Assembly: GCA_937925845.1 (NCBI GenBank) | Contig: CALAML010000011.1 | Span: forward strand, 33,352-97,351 | DNA: 64,000 nucleotides | Direction of reading: 5' to 3' | DNA from: an uncultured Acidimicrobiales bacterium | GTDB taxonomy: Bacteria; Actinomycetota; Acidimicrobiia; Acidimicrobiales; CALAML01 | Part shown: one piece after another, positions 63,809 to 64,000 of the stretch | Layout of the letters: each line of letters opens with the position of its first letter | Position numbering within the stretch: the first letter of the stretch is position 1 | Notes under the pieces: generated by a model | The model's input: only the letters and a program-made list of their open reading frames with translations | Database searches by the model: none | What the model was told of the DNA's origin: nothing | Program-made: the position numbers and the translations under genes

Positions 63809-64000
63809 TTAGGGGAAACCGAGACGGGTTTCGCAGGCGGTGTGGGTGTCGGCGCCGTTGCCGCCGTGGCAGTAATCCTGGTTCAGGCCGCCATTGAGGG
63901 TGTCGTTGCCGCCGGCGCCTCGGAGATTGTCGTTGCCCTGGCCGCCGATGAGGGTGTCGTCACCGCTCTCGCCGGCGAGGACGTCGTTTCCGTTGCCGCC
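63809..64000 (-). CDS. RTX/haemolysin-type calcium-binding repeat protein, C-terminal fragment
   Basis: The gene enters from beyond the window and ends at 63809. The 63 visible residues are three to four nonapeptide-type RTX repeats: [20 protein letters not shown] and [18 protein letters not shown], where GGxGxDxLx binds Ca2+ in a parallel beta-roll. The last unit has [20 protein letters not shown], with two Cys that may form a disulfide, then GFP and the stop. Such repeats occur in secreted surface proteins, adhesins and enzymes. The catalytic or adhesive part lies outside the window. It is too short at this edge to have its own start codon. Confidence 0.85.
   Translation of the reverse strand, partial: GGNGNDVLAGESGDDTLIGGQGNDNLRGAGGNDTLNGGLNQDYCHGGNGADTHTACETRLGFP

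Overview
The window is high-GC, gene-dense bacterial DNA with short intergenic gaps. It looks like an actinobacterium, most probably of the class Acidimicrobiia. The main indications are a HemQ-type coproheme decarboxylase together with a HemY-type oxidase end, an F420-type luciferase-like oxidoreductase, a WS/DGAT-like acyltransferase, glucosyl-3-phosphoglycerate synthase, a groEL without groES next to a CIRCE-like operator, and many genes that appear to be transcribed leaderless (a TANNNT box 5-8 nt before the start codon). The taxonomic placement is inference from gene content. I see no phage, integrase, transposase, rRNA, tRNA or CRISPR array.

Region by region: 1-5.7 kb holds the end of a hemY-like gene, a sortase, an apolipoprotein N-acyltransferase homologue whose catalytic Cys is Ser, and a large lipoprotein with an alpha/beta-hydrolase-like domain lacking its nucleophile. 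5.7-10.5 kb (minus strand) has an LLM oxidoreductase, an O-methyltransferase, a cobalamin-binding protein, an exported protein of unknown role and an ArsR/SRPBCC pair. 10.5-17.6 kb carries two two-component systems (an OmpR/HisKA pair, and a divergent NarL-type pair whose regulator has two receiver domains), a NADAR protein and Dtd. 17.7-22.2 kb is a probable glycan or glycolipid cluster: GT4 glycosyltransferase, methyltransferase, alpha/alpha-barrel protein, then a convergent methyltransferase and GtrA. 22.3-34.3 kb is mixed: TesB, PQQ-type sugar dehydrogenase, lytic transglycosylase, aminotransferase, a lipoprotein, a SnoaL-like protein with a 1,104-residue HEAT-like protein, GNAT and PAC2. 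34.5-49.7 kb is mostly minus strand and rich in nitrogen genes: glnD, a branched-chain amino-acid binding protein, glnB, amtB and livFGMH, with a CoA-disulfide-reductase-like flavoprotein on the plus strand. 49.8-64 kb holds hemQ, ppc, fdhD, groEL, a flavoprotein, gpgS, an AI-2E-family permease, glycerate kinase, trehalose-phosphatase, a LytR_C-domain protein and the end of an RTX-repeat protein.

Links between genes: PII (glnB), its uridylyltransferase (glnD) and AmtB form a nitrogen-sensing set beside an amino-acid ABC importer. hemQ and the hemY-like end fit the coproporphyrin-dependent haem route. Sortase, Lnt homologue, lytic transglycosylase, RTX protein and at least five lipoproteins make a strong envelope theme. 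Many of the secreted or membrane proteins carry long Asp/Glu-rich or Thr/Pro-rich linkers.

The most unusual features are: a roughly 140-240 bp interspersed repeat family (five copies at three loci), with ends that coincide with stop codons of neighbouring genes and supply the last codons of two of them; two adjacent envelope enzymes with lost catalytic residues; a LivH permease fused to an exported beta-sandwich-like domain; a perfect 24-bp palindrome between the divergent kinase and double-receiver regulator; and a micro-ORF that ends on the start codon of gpgS.
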